DNA of 9,155 bases from Candidatus Roizmanbacteria bacterium (GTDB lineage: Bacteria > Patescibacteriota > Microgenomatia > UBA1406), in assembly GCA_024653645.1 (NCBI GenBank), contig JANLHK010000004.1, positions 1 through 9,155 on the forward strand, written 5' to 3'. Shown here one piece after another: positions 1-6,662 of this stretch (its first letter is position 1; every line of letters begins with the position of its first letter). The translations under genes and the position numbers were made by a program. Under the pieces are notes generated by a model. That model ran no database searches. It was not told the origin of the DNA and saw only the letters and a list, made by a program, of their open reading frames with translations.

Positions 1-2
1 AG

Positions 3-845
3 CAGATTATTGGCGCGGTGCGTGCTGAAAGAATTTTTCGTTATGTTATTACCTCCCCAGAATTACTCGAGGCAGTGGGCCAACAGTTGGTGGTTAAAAG
101 GCCCTATACGATACGCAATGACGTGTTAGTTAAAGACGCGTATCAAAAACTCAGGCAAGGAAACACCTCCCGTTTGATCGTAGTCGACACTGACAAGAAA
201 TTGATCGGAATCCTTACTCGAAATGATCTGAAGCGGGTATTTCTTACCCCTTCCTCGCGGCAACGGTTTTCGAAAACTTTTGGCAACGTAGGGCAAAGCA
301 TGTATGACGAGGAGAAGCTAAAAAGGAGCGACTTGCCGGCAAAAAAATTCATTAAAGCGACCGTACTGACGAGTAGTGATACAGCTCCGGTCATTGAGGT
401 AATAAAAAAGCTGGTGAAGTCAAAGCGCAATAGCATCGTGTTACTAAACGCCTCCCTGCGTCCGGCTGGTTTGGTGTCACATCGCGATATACTGCTGGCT
501 ATAGCAAAGACGAGCAACGAACCAGTAATACCGATTGTTATGGAAAAACCGCGTTTCGTGGGCGAATCAACCATACAGCAAGTCAATCGGATGCTTTCTG
601 ATATGGGAACAAAAATAAATACCATTTTGCCGGTTAAACGGATAGAAATTAGTTTTAAAGAAGGAAGAAACGATGCCGGTAAGCTGACATTGGTTGAATC
701 AACGCTGAAAGCGCTTTTTTATACCCGTGACTCCTTTGTTGCAACGGTCTCAAACCGCAATATATTGATTTCGGTCAAGGAGGCGCTGCGCAGAGTCCAT
801 AAAATGGTACGAAGATCTTCAGACAAGAATAAGCAGAGACGCTGA
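3..845 (+). CDS. CBS-domain pair protein with C-terminal S30AE/HPF-like domain (5' partial)
   Basis: The frame is open to the left edge, so the true start is probably outside the window. An in-frame GTG at 18 exists but has no ribosome binding site. Counting from that GTG, residues about 25-80 form one CBS domain (strand LIVVD, then IGILTRNDL) and 112-165 a second (SIVLLN, then AGLVSHRDIL). Tandem CBS domains bind adenine nucleotides such as AMP, ATP or SAM and act as energy sensors. Residues about 170-266 predict as strand-helix-strand-strand-strand-helix with a basic tail (KNKQRR). That is the topology of the S30AE/HPF ribosome-hibernation fold, and the strand around 207-214 followed by a final helix with ALRRVHKMVRR resembles that family. 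The CBS call is firm. The S30AE call rests on pattern and predicted topology only. A nucleotide-gated ribosome-silencing protein is the inferred role. The gene ends one base short of the convergent transporter stop. Confidence 0.75.
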   Translation, partial: QIIGAVRAERIFRYVITSPELLEAVGQQLVVKRPYTIRNDVLVKDAYQKLRQGNTSRLIVVDTDKKLIGILTRNDLKRVFLTPSSRQRFSKTFGNVGQSMYDEEKLKRSDLPAKKFIKATVLTSSDTAPVIEVIKKLVKSKRNSIVLLNASLRPAGLVSHRDILLAIAKTSNEPVIPIVMEKPRFVGESTIQQVNRMLSDMGTKINTILPVKRIEISFKEGRNDAGKLTLVESTLKALFYTRDSFVATVSNRNILISVKEALRRVHKMVRRSSDKNKQRR

Positions 846-846
846 T

Positions 847-2034
847 TTAGAATGCCGATTCTTTACGAACTCCCGGCTGTAGTGTTTTAAATGAGAGTAG
901 GTAACAGGCAAACACCAATGCTGCACTCAGTACAAAAGGATACATAACATTGAGGCTAGTTAAAGCCCCACCGACAATAGGCCCGAGAATCTGCCCGATG
1001 CTCATATACGAGGCGTTTAACCCCATCATGGTTCCCTGTGACTTGTCATCGGTTTCGCGCGAAATAATGGTATTGATCAGCGGTCCCACAATGGCGTTTG
1101 GTATACCGACAATAATCATGGCAACCACAAACATAGCAACTGATCGAAACAACACGATACAAACAAACCCGATCGCGACGGTAAGAATGGCATAGGAGAA
1201 GGTGCGCTTGAGACCATAGCGTTTTGACAGTGTTTCAACTAAGAGCAATTGAGTCACCAATCCTAAAATACCAAAGAGCGTATACAGCAGCGACACTTGG
1301 TTGGCTGAAAAATGCAGAACATTAATTAAGTAGGGTTGAAAGGCGTAAATAAAGGCAAAAAATCCCAGGTAGTATATAAGGGTAATGATTAAGGTGATAC
1401 CCACATTGGGATCAAACAACGCCTGGTACAGTTTATGAAAGTCAAACAACTTCCCTTTCTTTACTTCACCGATATGTTGGTTGGTTTCGGGAAGAAACAG
1501 TGCGGTCATAATCACGGCAATCAGCGAAATAACGGCTGCAATGATGAATGGTAGCGATGGCGAAATGCCAACGGTAAGGGTTGATATGGCAGGGCCAAAT
1601 ACAAACCCGAATCCGAACGATGCGCCGATAATACCAAAACCTTTTGCCCGATGTTCTGGTTTAGTGGTGTCTGAGATTACCGCTGTTGCTACGGGGATAT
1701 TGCCGGCGGTGACGCCGTCAAGCGCCCGGGCGATAAATAAGAAAAGGGCACTGGGCGCAAACGCCATGATGAAAAACGACAATGCGGTACCGGCAATAGA
1801 AATAATCAGTAAGGGACGGCGTCCGTACTTATCGGATAGTCTGCCGATAATGGGGGTTGCGATAAACTGAAACAGTGAAAAAATGGCAAAGAGCAGTCCA
1901 TTTTGAAAGTCGGTCAGTCCGAATTGATGCGAATATGAATACAGAATAGGAATGATAATGCCATACCCCAAAGCATTGACAATGACGATAAGGGCTATGA
2001 TAAACAGGTTCCGATTGCTCTTAAATAAATCCAT
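847..2034 (-). CDS. MFS transporter, DHA1/TetA-like drug:proton antiporter family
   Basis: This 395-residue protein has about twelve hydrophobic segments, the usual size for the DHA1 (12-TM) group of the major facilitator superfamily, which exports small molecules in exchange for protons across the inner membrane. The classic loop 2-3 motif A is intact at 64-74 (GRLSDKYGRRP). A motif B-like segment follows at about 102-122 (R103, D106, G107, G111). Motif C-like antiporter glycines lie in TM5 (137-149, ending FGP), and a similar GPIVGG lies in TM11 (351-356). The charged central loop at about 182-205 separates the two six-helix halves. The ATG at 2034 has no Shine-Dalgarno sequence but sits 9 bases after a TATACT. 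It lies 26 bases downstream of the hydrolase stop on the same strand, so it may be read both with that gene and from its own promoter. The substrate cannot be deduced. Confidence 0.9.
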   Translation of the reverse strand: MDLFKSNRNLFIIALIVIVNALGYGIIIPILYSYSHQFGLTDFQNGLLFAIFSLFQFIATPIIGRLSDKYGRRPLLIISIAGTALSFFIMAFAPSALFLFIARALDGVTAGNIPVATAVISDTTKPEHRAKGFGIIGASFGFGFVFGPAISTLTVGISPSLPFIIAAVISLIAVIMTALFLPETNQHIGEVKKGKLFDFHKLYQALFDPNVGITLIITLIYYLGFFAFIYAFQPYLINVLHFSANQVSLLYTLFGILGLVTQLLLVETLSKRYGLKRTFSYAILTVAIGFVCIVLFRSVAMFVVAMIIVGIPNAIVGPLINTIISRETDDKSQGTMMGLNASYMSIGQILGPIVGGALTSLNVMYPFVLSAALVFACYLLSFKTLQPGVRKESAF

Positions 2035-2043
2035 GGAGCATTT

Positions 2044-2049
2044 AGTATA
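2044..2049 (-). promoter_or_regulatory. Predicted -10 hexamer TATACT for the MFS gene, leaderless spacing
   Basis: On the minus strand TATACT matches TATAAT at five of six positions. It is followed by exactly 9 bases and then the ATG at 2034, so the start point would fall 0-3 bases before the codon. No convincing -35 was found. The site is wholly inside the 26-base gap after the hydrolase gene. The same hexamer-N9-ATG arrangement occurs at three other genes here, which raises confidence. Confidence 0.55.
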
Positions 2050-2060
2050 TACCTTGTTTT

Positions 2061-3098
2061 TTACTTTAGGTACTGATTGTAAAAGCGGATCGTGTTTTGC
2101 ATGGCAGTCTCAAATGATGCTCCGGAAATGTTATGTCCGCCGCTTTGATATTCATGCAGTTCATGGGTAATTGATGTTGCATCAAGGATGTTCATAAGAT
2201 CACGGCTGTAACCGACAGTAACCACTGCGTCATCAACGGCATGATGCAGCTGAATGGCACCACTGACTCCGCTGAGGTAATTGACGGGTGTTACCTGCTG
2301 CCAAAACACACTGTCTTTGTTGAATTCTCCATAGGTATCAAACAGTTGCTGTCGGCGGCTGGCGCGCGGTGTGCCACTGGGTAATGGTCGGTAGCTATTG
2401 TCTTCAATGCCGTACTTCTGCCAGTCTTCATATGAATACACCGCACCTGCCCAAATGACAATCGCCGGTATATCCTGTTGTACGACAAAACTGCGCAGTA
2501 ATACGTTCCCCGCCATACTGTGTCCCCAGAGTCCAATACGTTTGGGATGTACGAAACCACTGTTTTGTAAAGCGGAGTAGGCGTGCAACGTATCCACAAT
2601 ATAATCAGAACCATAATACCCTCCTCCCGGCTCACCCTCTGATTGCGCGTGACCACGCAGATCAATTTTAAACACAACAAATCCTTGCCTGGCTAAGTAA
2701 TCGACATAGGACGCGTACTGGGTCAGCGTGTCATATTGCATGGGCGGAATATAACCGTGTATGAAAATAATGGCGGGCCAACCTCCGTTCGGTTCTTTCT
2801 CGGTGGGGATAGTCAGTAATCCGTTGATGCGAAATCCATCAGACTCATAACTGGTCAGGTATGATCGATACGTGCCGTTGTCTGCAACTTCTTGCCGGTC
2901 ATACAATTGACTGTAGTATTCCCGCTCGCGCAGATAAGGAATCGTCATTTCAACAAAGGGCAGGGGGGTTGGTGTGGGCAGCATGCGTTGCACTGCCGTA
3001 TTGTTTTGTAGTTGTTCACGCAACACAAAAGAGTTTTGCGTGATCCACAGAAACAGGGCTAACACGAATATGATGAAGAGTGCAGCGAGCTTTTTCAT
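2061..3098 (-). CDS. Membrane-anchored alpha/beta hydrolase, S9 peptidase/esterase-like
   Basis: The protein has 345 residues. A lysine-started hydrophobic segment at 4-19 (LAALFIIFVLALFLW) should anchor it in the cytoplasmic membrane with the rest outside, followed by a short Pro/Thr linker (LPTPTPLP, 40-47). The alpha/beta hydrolase core starts near 88 and carries the full triad: oxyanion HGY at 114-116, nucleophile elbow GHSMAG with Ser194, Asp289 in HHAVDDAVV, and His322 in SGGHNISG. The layout, with FKIDLRGHAQSEG at 143-155, matches the prolyl-oligopeptidase/dienelactone-hydrolase group (PF00326-like), whose members cleave peptides or esters. No beta-propeller precedes the catalytic domain, so it is a lone hydrolase rather than a classic S9 oligopeptidase. 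The substrate is unknown. The gene is first of a likely two-gene unit with the MFS transporter, 26 bases apart, and diverges from the sigma-factor cluster. Confidence 0.88.
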   Translation of the reverse strand: MKKLAALFIIFVLALFLWITQNSFVLREQLQNNTAVQRMLPTPTPLPFVEMTIPYLREREYYSQLYDRQEVADNGTYRSYLTSYESDGFRINGLLTIPTEKEPNGGWPAIIFIHGYIPPMQYDTLTQYASYVDYLARQGFVVFKIDLRGHAQSEGEPGGGYYGSDYIVDTLHAYSALQNSGFVHPKRIGLWGHSMAGNVLLRSFVVQQDIPAIVIWAGAVYSYEDWQKYGIEDNSYRPLPSGTPRASRRQQLFDTYGEFNKDSVFWQQVTPVNYLSGVSGAIQLHHAVDDAVVTVGYSRDLMNILDATSITHELHEYQSGGHNISGASFETAMQNTIRFYNQYLK

Positions 3099-3107
3099 GT
3101 ACCCACT

Positions 3108-3113
3108 ATTCTA
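3108..3113 (-). promoter_or_regulatory. Predicted -10 hexamer TAGAAT for the hydrolase gene, leaderless spacing
   Basis: Minus-strand TAGAAT (five of six to TATAAT) is followed by exactly 9 bases and the ATG at 3098. A GTGAAA (four of six to TTGACA) lies 17 bases further upstream, at 3131-3136. The predicted leader is 0-3 bases. The site is three bases from the opposing -10 of the sigma gene, so polymerase could hardly occupy both promoters at once. Confidence 0.55.
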
Positions 3114-3122
3114 TGGTAAAAT
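3114..3122 (+). promoter_or_regulatory. Predicted extended -10 (TGG TAAAAT) for the sigma-C39-GH18 cluster
   Basis: TGGTAAAAT fits an extended -10 (TGn plus TAAAAT, five of six). Its -35 region, overlapping the start of the divergent hydrolase gene, is poor, as is common for extended -10 promoters. A start point near 3129 would give a leader of about 14 bases to the ATG at 3143 and would place the earlier in-frame GTG (3080) and ATG (3113) outside the transcript. That is the main reason for choosing 3143. Confidence 0.5.
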
Positions 3123-3142
3123 ATGCTTCTTTTCACCCCACT

Positions 3143-4462
3143 ATGGCAATCGAAGAAAATCGGCTCCACAATACGATAGATAGGCAATTAAGTGAAGCAT
3201 TAGCATCACGCGCTAATATATTTCACATCTGTGAATTGGCACAGGAGGTGTGGAACAGTACTCCATGGTGCGAAACCTTAAACCTTACGCGGGCAGTCCG
3301 TTTAGGATATAACACTGAATTAAGTGGGGCCCGGACACGATTGCCGACTGAAGAAGTTGAGAGCATACGATCCTGGATACAGGATAAATGCAGACTGTGG
3401 AATATTTCAACGCCCATATTATTACGTTACTTAGAGTCTTTCCAACGCTTCGACCATCATTTACTGACCGGGGTATATCACGACCCTTTGCGCGACAGTA
3501 AGAATGCACACGGGAATAAAAACACCGACGTTACCCCGAGTGATATCTATATAATAGCCATGTGTCTTCCGGGTAAATTTGAATTGCAAAATAAAGCCGT
3601 TGAAGCAGTGAGAAACGATTGTTCTCTTTCATCTCAGGATGTACAGAAACTTGCCAAGGCGCTTTCACAAGCCACATCATTAGAGGCGGCAGATGAAATA
3701 ATTAGGAGCCAATCATGGAGGAAACTTCCTCAAGAGGTACACTATTTTTCCACGTTACCTGAGCCGCTCCCCTCCACTGTGCCAAGGCATGAGCTTGATA
3801 GGTTATTTGAAGAAGGTATGAGTACGGCACGGGATCTTATGCGCAATAGCAGCTATGAGGCTGAATTTAGCCCGGCAGCAAGCGTAACCATCCCACAGGA
3901 AGGTGATCTTCTGCAAAATCGAAGTAGGTATGATGGTATTGAAGCCAATGGTTTTTCTATTGAGCCGGTTATGTTGGATTGGATACAACAAGTACGGATT
4001 TGGCTACCTCGTAAATTGCAGATACCCATAGATGCTGCTGAAGATTGCATTCAAGAAGCTTTAAGAAAAATATTAGAACATATACGGCATCGTAATCTCA
4101 TATTTGACCATCCAGGAGAAGTGTATAAGTGGCTTAATACCACCGCCTATAATACTGCACTCGATTGGATAGAAGGTCATAAACGGCTTATTGAAGATGA
4201 CATCAGTGATATGCCTCTGGTTGCGCCATTTGATGAGGAGGCGTATGGGCAGGAGGAAGCATACGACCAATATCGTTCCTTTATTGCGCCACTTCTTCCG
4301 TATTTAACCAAAGAACAACAGCAAGTACTGTTATTGCGCGTTATGTATGAATTGTCTCCCGCTGAAATAGCTGAAGCTCTGAGCAAAAAAATAGGTTCAA
4401 TACGATCTACGTTGAATAGGGCTCGCGAAAGAATTCTTGCTCAGTATAGTATAATTAAATAG
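3143..4462 (+). CDS. ECF-like sigma-70 family factor with long N-terminal extension
   Basis: From the ATG at 3143 the product has 439 residues, about twice a normal ECF sigma factor. Residues about 278-348 look like sigma region 2: an amphipathic WIQQVRIWLP helix, AAEDCIQEALRKI, then VYKWLNTTAYNTALDWIEGHKR. An acidic linker (349-376) follows. Residues about 377-435 are region 4, with LTKEQQQVLLLRV and a helix-turn-helix (LSPAEIAEAL, then SIRSTLNRARERIL). Such proteins direct RNA polymerase to alternative promoters. Residues 1-270 are mostly helical, contain no domain I recognise and have no membrane segment, so they could sense a signal or mask the DNA-binding parts. In-frame starts at 3080 and 3113 were rejected because they overlap the divergent gene and the predicted promoter. 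The stop TAG shares its G with the next gene's GTG, suggesting coupled translation. Region 4 is clear; the promoter targets are unknown. Confidence 0.85.
   Translation: MAIEENRLHNTIDRQLSEALASRANIFHICELAQEVWNSTPWCETLNLTRAVRLGYNTELSGARTRLPTEEVESIRSWIQDKCRLWNISTPILLRYLESFQRFDHHLLTGVYHDPLRDSKNAHGNKNTDVTPSDIYIIAMCLPGKFELQNKAVEAVRNDCSLSSQDVQKLAKALSQATSLEAADEIIRSQSWRKLPQEVHYFSTLPEPLPSTVPRHELDRLFEEGMSTARDLMRNSSYEAEFSPAASVTIPQEGDLLQNRSRYDGIEANGFSIEPVMLDWIQQVRIWLPRKLQIPIDAAEDCIQEALRKILEHIRHRNLIFDHPGEVYKWLNTTAYNTALDWIEGHKRLIEDDISDMPLVAPFDEEAYGQEEAYDQYRSFIAPLLPYLTKEQQQVLLLRVMYELSPAEIAEALSKKIGSIRSTLNRARERILAQYSIIK
4450..4455 (+). promoter_or_regulatory. Possible internal -10 (TATAAT) before the C39 gene
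   Basis: A perfect TATAAT inside the last codons of the sigma gene is followed by 6 bases and the GTG at 4462, so a start point seven bases after the hexamer would be the G of the start codon. No good -35 is visible and AT-rich coding sequence can produce this by chance, so this is only a candidate. Confidence 0.3.
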
Positions 4463-5511
4463 TGACACGTGTATTTATCATTGTTGGTTTTTTTGCCTGT
4501 ATTACTGTCTTTTTAATCTACCGTTTTTCAACCAGTAACAATCAATCTCCGGTCACTCGAAACACTTCCACTACTTACCCCTCACCAACTACTCCTCCAT
4601 TGCCTCAGCAAAAAATATTGTCAAATGATTACCATATTTTTCAAACCTTTAATAACTGTGGGCCAGCCGCGTTATCAATGGCGCTGTCATATTACGGTAT
4701 TGTGCAATCACAAGCGGTCTTAGGAGAAGCGTTGCGTCCCTACCAACATCCCTTGGGTGATAATGATGATAAGTCGGTCACCCTTGAGGAGCTGGCACGT
4801 AAGTCAACAGAATATAATCTGATTCCCTACCATCGCGCCAACGGCTCCATCAAATTGCTGAAGCAATTTATCGCAGCTGATATGCCGGTAGTGACTCGTA
4901 CCTGGTTGGGAGTGGATAACGACATTGGCCACTATCGGGTAGTGAAGGGGTATGATGCTGTGACGGGAGAGATTATTCAAGATGATTCTCTGCAAGGGGC
5001 AAACCTACGCTACTCGTATGATGATTTTTTAGCCATGTGGGAAAAATTTAACTATGAATACGTGGTATTGGTTCCTCCTGAAAAAGATAATCGTGCACGA
5101 GCGATCCTCGGTAATAATGTGCATGCGGAGTGGGCATGGGCACAGGCTAAGCTGCAGGCGCAGGAAAAACTTGATAGTAACCCCAACGATACCTATGCGC
5201 GCTTTAACCTGTCAGTTGCTATGTACCATACCCAGGATTACGAAGGTGCGATTCGGGAGTTTGAAGAAGTAGAGACGCAGCTTCCCTGGCGCACCTTATG
5301 GTACCAAACCGAACCCATTGAAGCCTATTTCGCCGTTGGTAATTATACAAAAGTATTTGAAGTGACTGATACGGTGCTGAACAATCATAACCGCGCCTTT
5401 TCGGAACTGTATGTACTGCGGGGAAAGGCATATGAACAGCTCGGAGATAACGAAGCAGCTCAAGCTGAGTTTGAAAAAGCACGGCAGTATAATATACATT
5501 TAACACTATGA
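4462..5511 (+). CDS. Membrane-anchored C39-family cysteine peptidase-like protein with C-terminal TPR repeats
   Basis: The protein has 349 residues. A hydrophobic segment at 4-19 anchors it, and a Ser/Thr/Pro linker (29-50) carries the rest outward. Residues about 58-205 match the C39-like papain fold (Peptidase_C39_2 type): Gln61 as oxyanion residue, Cys66 in NNCGPAALSMALSYYG, His157 in DIGHYRVVKGYD and Asp174/175 in IIQDDS. With catalytic residues present it is probably an active peptidase, though many relatives have no known substrate. Residues about 220-345 form TPR-like helical pairs (AQEKLDSNPNDTYARFNLS, then YVLRGKAYEQLGDNEAAQAE), normally used for protein binding. No transporter domain is fused, so it is not a bacteriocin ABC exporter. 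The start is the GTG whose G is the last base of the sigma stop. Its own TGA overlaps the next gene's ATG by four bases, so all three genes form one unit. Confidence 0.85.
   Translation: MTRVFIIVGFFACITVFLIYRFSTSNNQSPVTRNTSTTYPSPTTPPLPQQKILSNDYHIFQTFNNCGPAALSMALSYYGIVQSQAVLGEALRPYQHPLGDNDDKSVTLEELARKSTEYNLIPYHRANGSIKLLKQFIAADMPVVTRTWLGVDNDIGHYRVVKGYDAVTGEIIQDDSLQGANLRYSYDDFLAMWEKFNYEYVVLVPPEKDNRARAILGNNVHAEWAWAQAKLQAQEKLDSNPNDTYARFNLSVAMYHTQDYEGAIREFEEVETQLPWRTLWYQTEPIEAYFAVGNYTKVFEVTDTVLNNHNRAFSELYVLRGKAYEQLGDNEAAQAEFEKARQYNIHLTL
5488..5493 (+). promoter_or_regulatory. Possible internal -10 (TATAAT) before the GH18 gene
   Basis: A perfect TATAAT lies in the last codons of the C39 gene, 14 bases before the ATG at 5508. 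A start point near 5500 would give a short leader of about 8 bases. No clear -35 was found. It could boost the distal gene or be chance. Confidence 0.25.
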
Positions 5512-6656
5512 AAACACTAATCGTGATTATCGGACTGATTATCGGTGCCATAGGAGGATATGTCTGGTGGTATGTGCCACCTTCCTCTTCCCTGCCGAAA
5601 GTACTATTAAACAAACAAAGCTCATCACCAGTCATTGGCTTTTTACCGTATTGGCTCATAGATACCGCACAGGATGATTACTCGCCCTATATTACGACCC
5701 TCACCTACTTTGGGCTTACGTTAGGACCTGATGGGGGCGTTCTGACCAATACCAGCCCGCAAGAGCGCGAGCCCGGCTGGTACGCACTGTCCTCGGGTAA
5801 AGCCAATTCGTACCTGAGTTCATCGCGCAAGAGCGGTATTACGTTATCGTTGTTGGTATTTATGGCGGATGAAGAGCATATTCAGGAACTGGTAAGCAAT
5901 CCGGTTAAGCATGCCCAGAATATGATGGATGATGTGGCTCCCTTGATGAAAAAACATGGGTTTCGTGATATTAATCTTGATATTGAAAGTGTGACGGAAG
6001 CGTCGAGTGAAGCGCAACTTAATTTTGCCCGTTTTGTAGCAGAGGTACGCACTCAGGTGGACGAGCGCAAATTGGGAACCGTAACGATTGATATTGCACC
6101 AGACGCGCTGGTGCGCAAACGGTTGATTGATATAGCGTCAGTAGCGGACTCTGTTGATTATGTGGTACTTATGGGGTATGACTACCACTATATGGGCTCA
6201 ATGGTTACGGGGCCGGTTGCGCCGCTGGGTGGTGCCGGAATCATATCTGAATATGACACTATGGCAGCCGTTAATCTGCTTCGGGTATCGGTTCCGGATA
6301 AGAAAATTATTCTGGGTATTCCTTTGTATGGCTACGAATGGGAGTCGTTACGCGGTATTCCCCGCGCTGCGGTGTTGCCAGGATCGGGATTAACGGCCAG
6401 TACGCGGCGTATTGAGGAGCTTATCAGCTCGTGTCAAAACTGCACCCAAGGGCGTGAAGAGGAAGCGGATGAGGCCTATGTGATATATCGTAACGAAGAC
6501 ACGGATATGTACCACCAGTTTTTTTATCCGGACCAGGAGTCCATGCGTTCAAAGATTGATTATGTTAACCAGGAACATCTGGGCGGCATTGCCCTGTGGG
6601 CATTGGGATATGAAAGCTCTGATCTTATGGAGCCCCTCCAATCATATCGCCAATAG
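5508..6656 (+). CDS. Membrane-anchored glycoside hydrolase family 18 protein
   Basis: The protein has 382 residues. A hydrophobic anchor at 3-22 ends in aromatic residues (YVWWYVPP), and a short Ser-rich linker leads to a TIM-barrel GH18 domain at about 40-375. Landmarks are the first strand VIGFLPYW (42-49), the catalytic strand FRDINLDIE (152-160) with Asp158 and acid/base Glu160, the strand VVLMGYDYHY with Tyr224/Asp225, ILGIPLYGYEW (268-278), and the last strand GGIALWALGYE with Trp364. GH18 enzymes cleave beta-1,4-linked GlcNAc polymers (chitin, peptidoglycan-type glycans) by substrate-assisted catalysis. The organisation resembles the YaaH/SleL cortex-lytic type without LysM repeats. 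The usual DGxDxDxE signature is altered at its first positions (Arg-Asp and Asn), but the D-x-E pair is kept. Its only cysteines form a CxxC at 309-312. Its ATG overlaps the preceding TGA (ATGA), and it ends flush against the convergent FecR gene. Confidence 0.88.
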   Translation: MKTLIVIIGLIIGAIGGYVWWYVPPSSSLPKVLLNKQSSSPVIGFLPYWLIDTAQDDYSPYITTLTYFGLTLGPDGGVLTNTSPQEREPGWYALSSGKANSYLSSSRKSGITLSLLVFMADEEHIQELVSNPVKHAQNMMDDVAPLMKKHGFRDINLDIESVTEASSEAQLNFARFVAEVRTQVDERKLGTVTIDIAPDALVRKRLIDIASVADSVDYVVLMGYDYHYMGSMVTGPVAPLGGAGIISEYDTMAAVNLLRVSVPDKKIILGIPLYGYEWESLRGIPRAAVLPGSGLTASTRRIEELISSCQNCTQGREEEADEAYVIYRNEDTDMYHQFFYPDQESMRSKIDYVNQEHLGGIALWALGYESSDLMEPLQSYRQ

Positions 6657-6662
6657 CTATTG
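6651..6662. repeat. Perfect 12-bp palindrome at the junction of two convergent stop codons
   Basis: CAATAGCTATTG is its own reverse complement and is centred on the touching stops of the GH18 gene (TAG) and the FecR gene (TAG on the minus strand). Part of the symmetry follows from two facing TAG stops. The flanks do not extend it, and without a loop or T-run it is not a standard terminator. Confidence 0.5.

Noticed and set aside
143..625. 160-codon minus-strand open frame inside the CBS gene
   Set aside because: It lies entirely opposite a gene with clear domains and shows no recognisable motif, so it is a shadow frame.
854..890. Possible terminator hairpin (GCCG...CGGC followed by a short T-run) after the CBS gene
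   Set aside because: The stem is only four pairs with a loop of about 16 bases and the T-run is short, which is too weak to call.
3080..3142. Earlier in-frame starts (GTG 3080, ATG 3113) for the sigma gene
   Set aside because: They overlap the divergent hydrolase start and the predicted promoter elements of both genes. The added residues look like translated promoter sequence.
5219..5659. 146-codon minus-strand open frame across the C39/GH18 junction
   Set aside because: It is antisense to two well-supported genes, has no family pattern and has a random-looking composition.
6651..6662. Palindrome as an intrinsic bidirectional terminator
   Set aside because: It has no loop, low GC and no T-run on either side.
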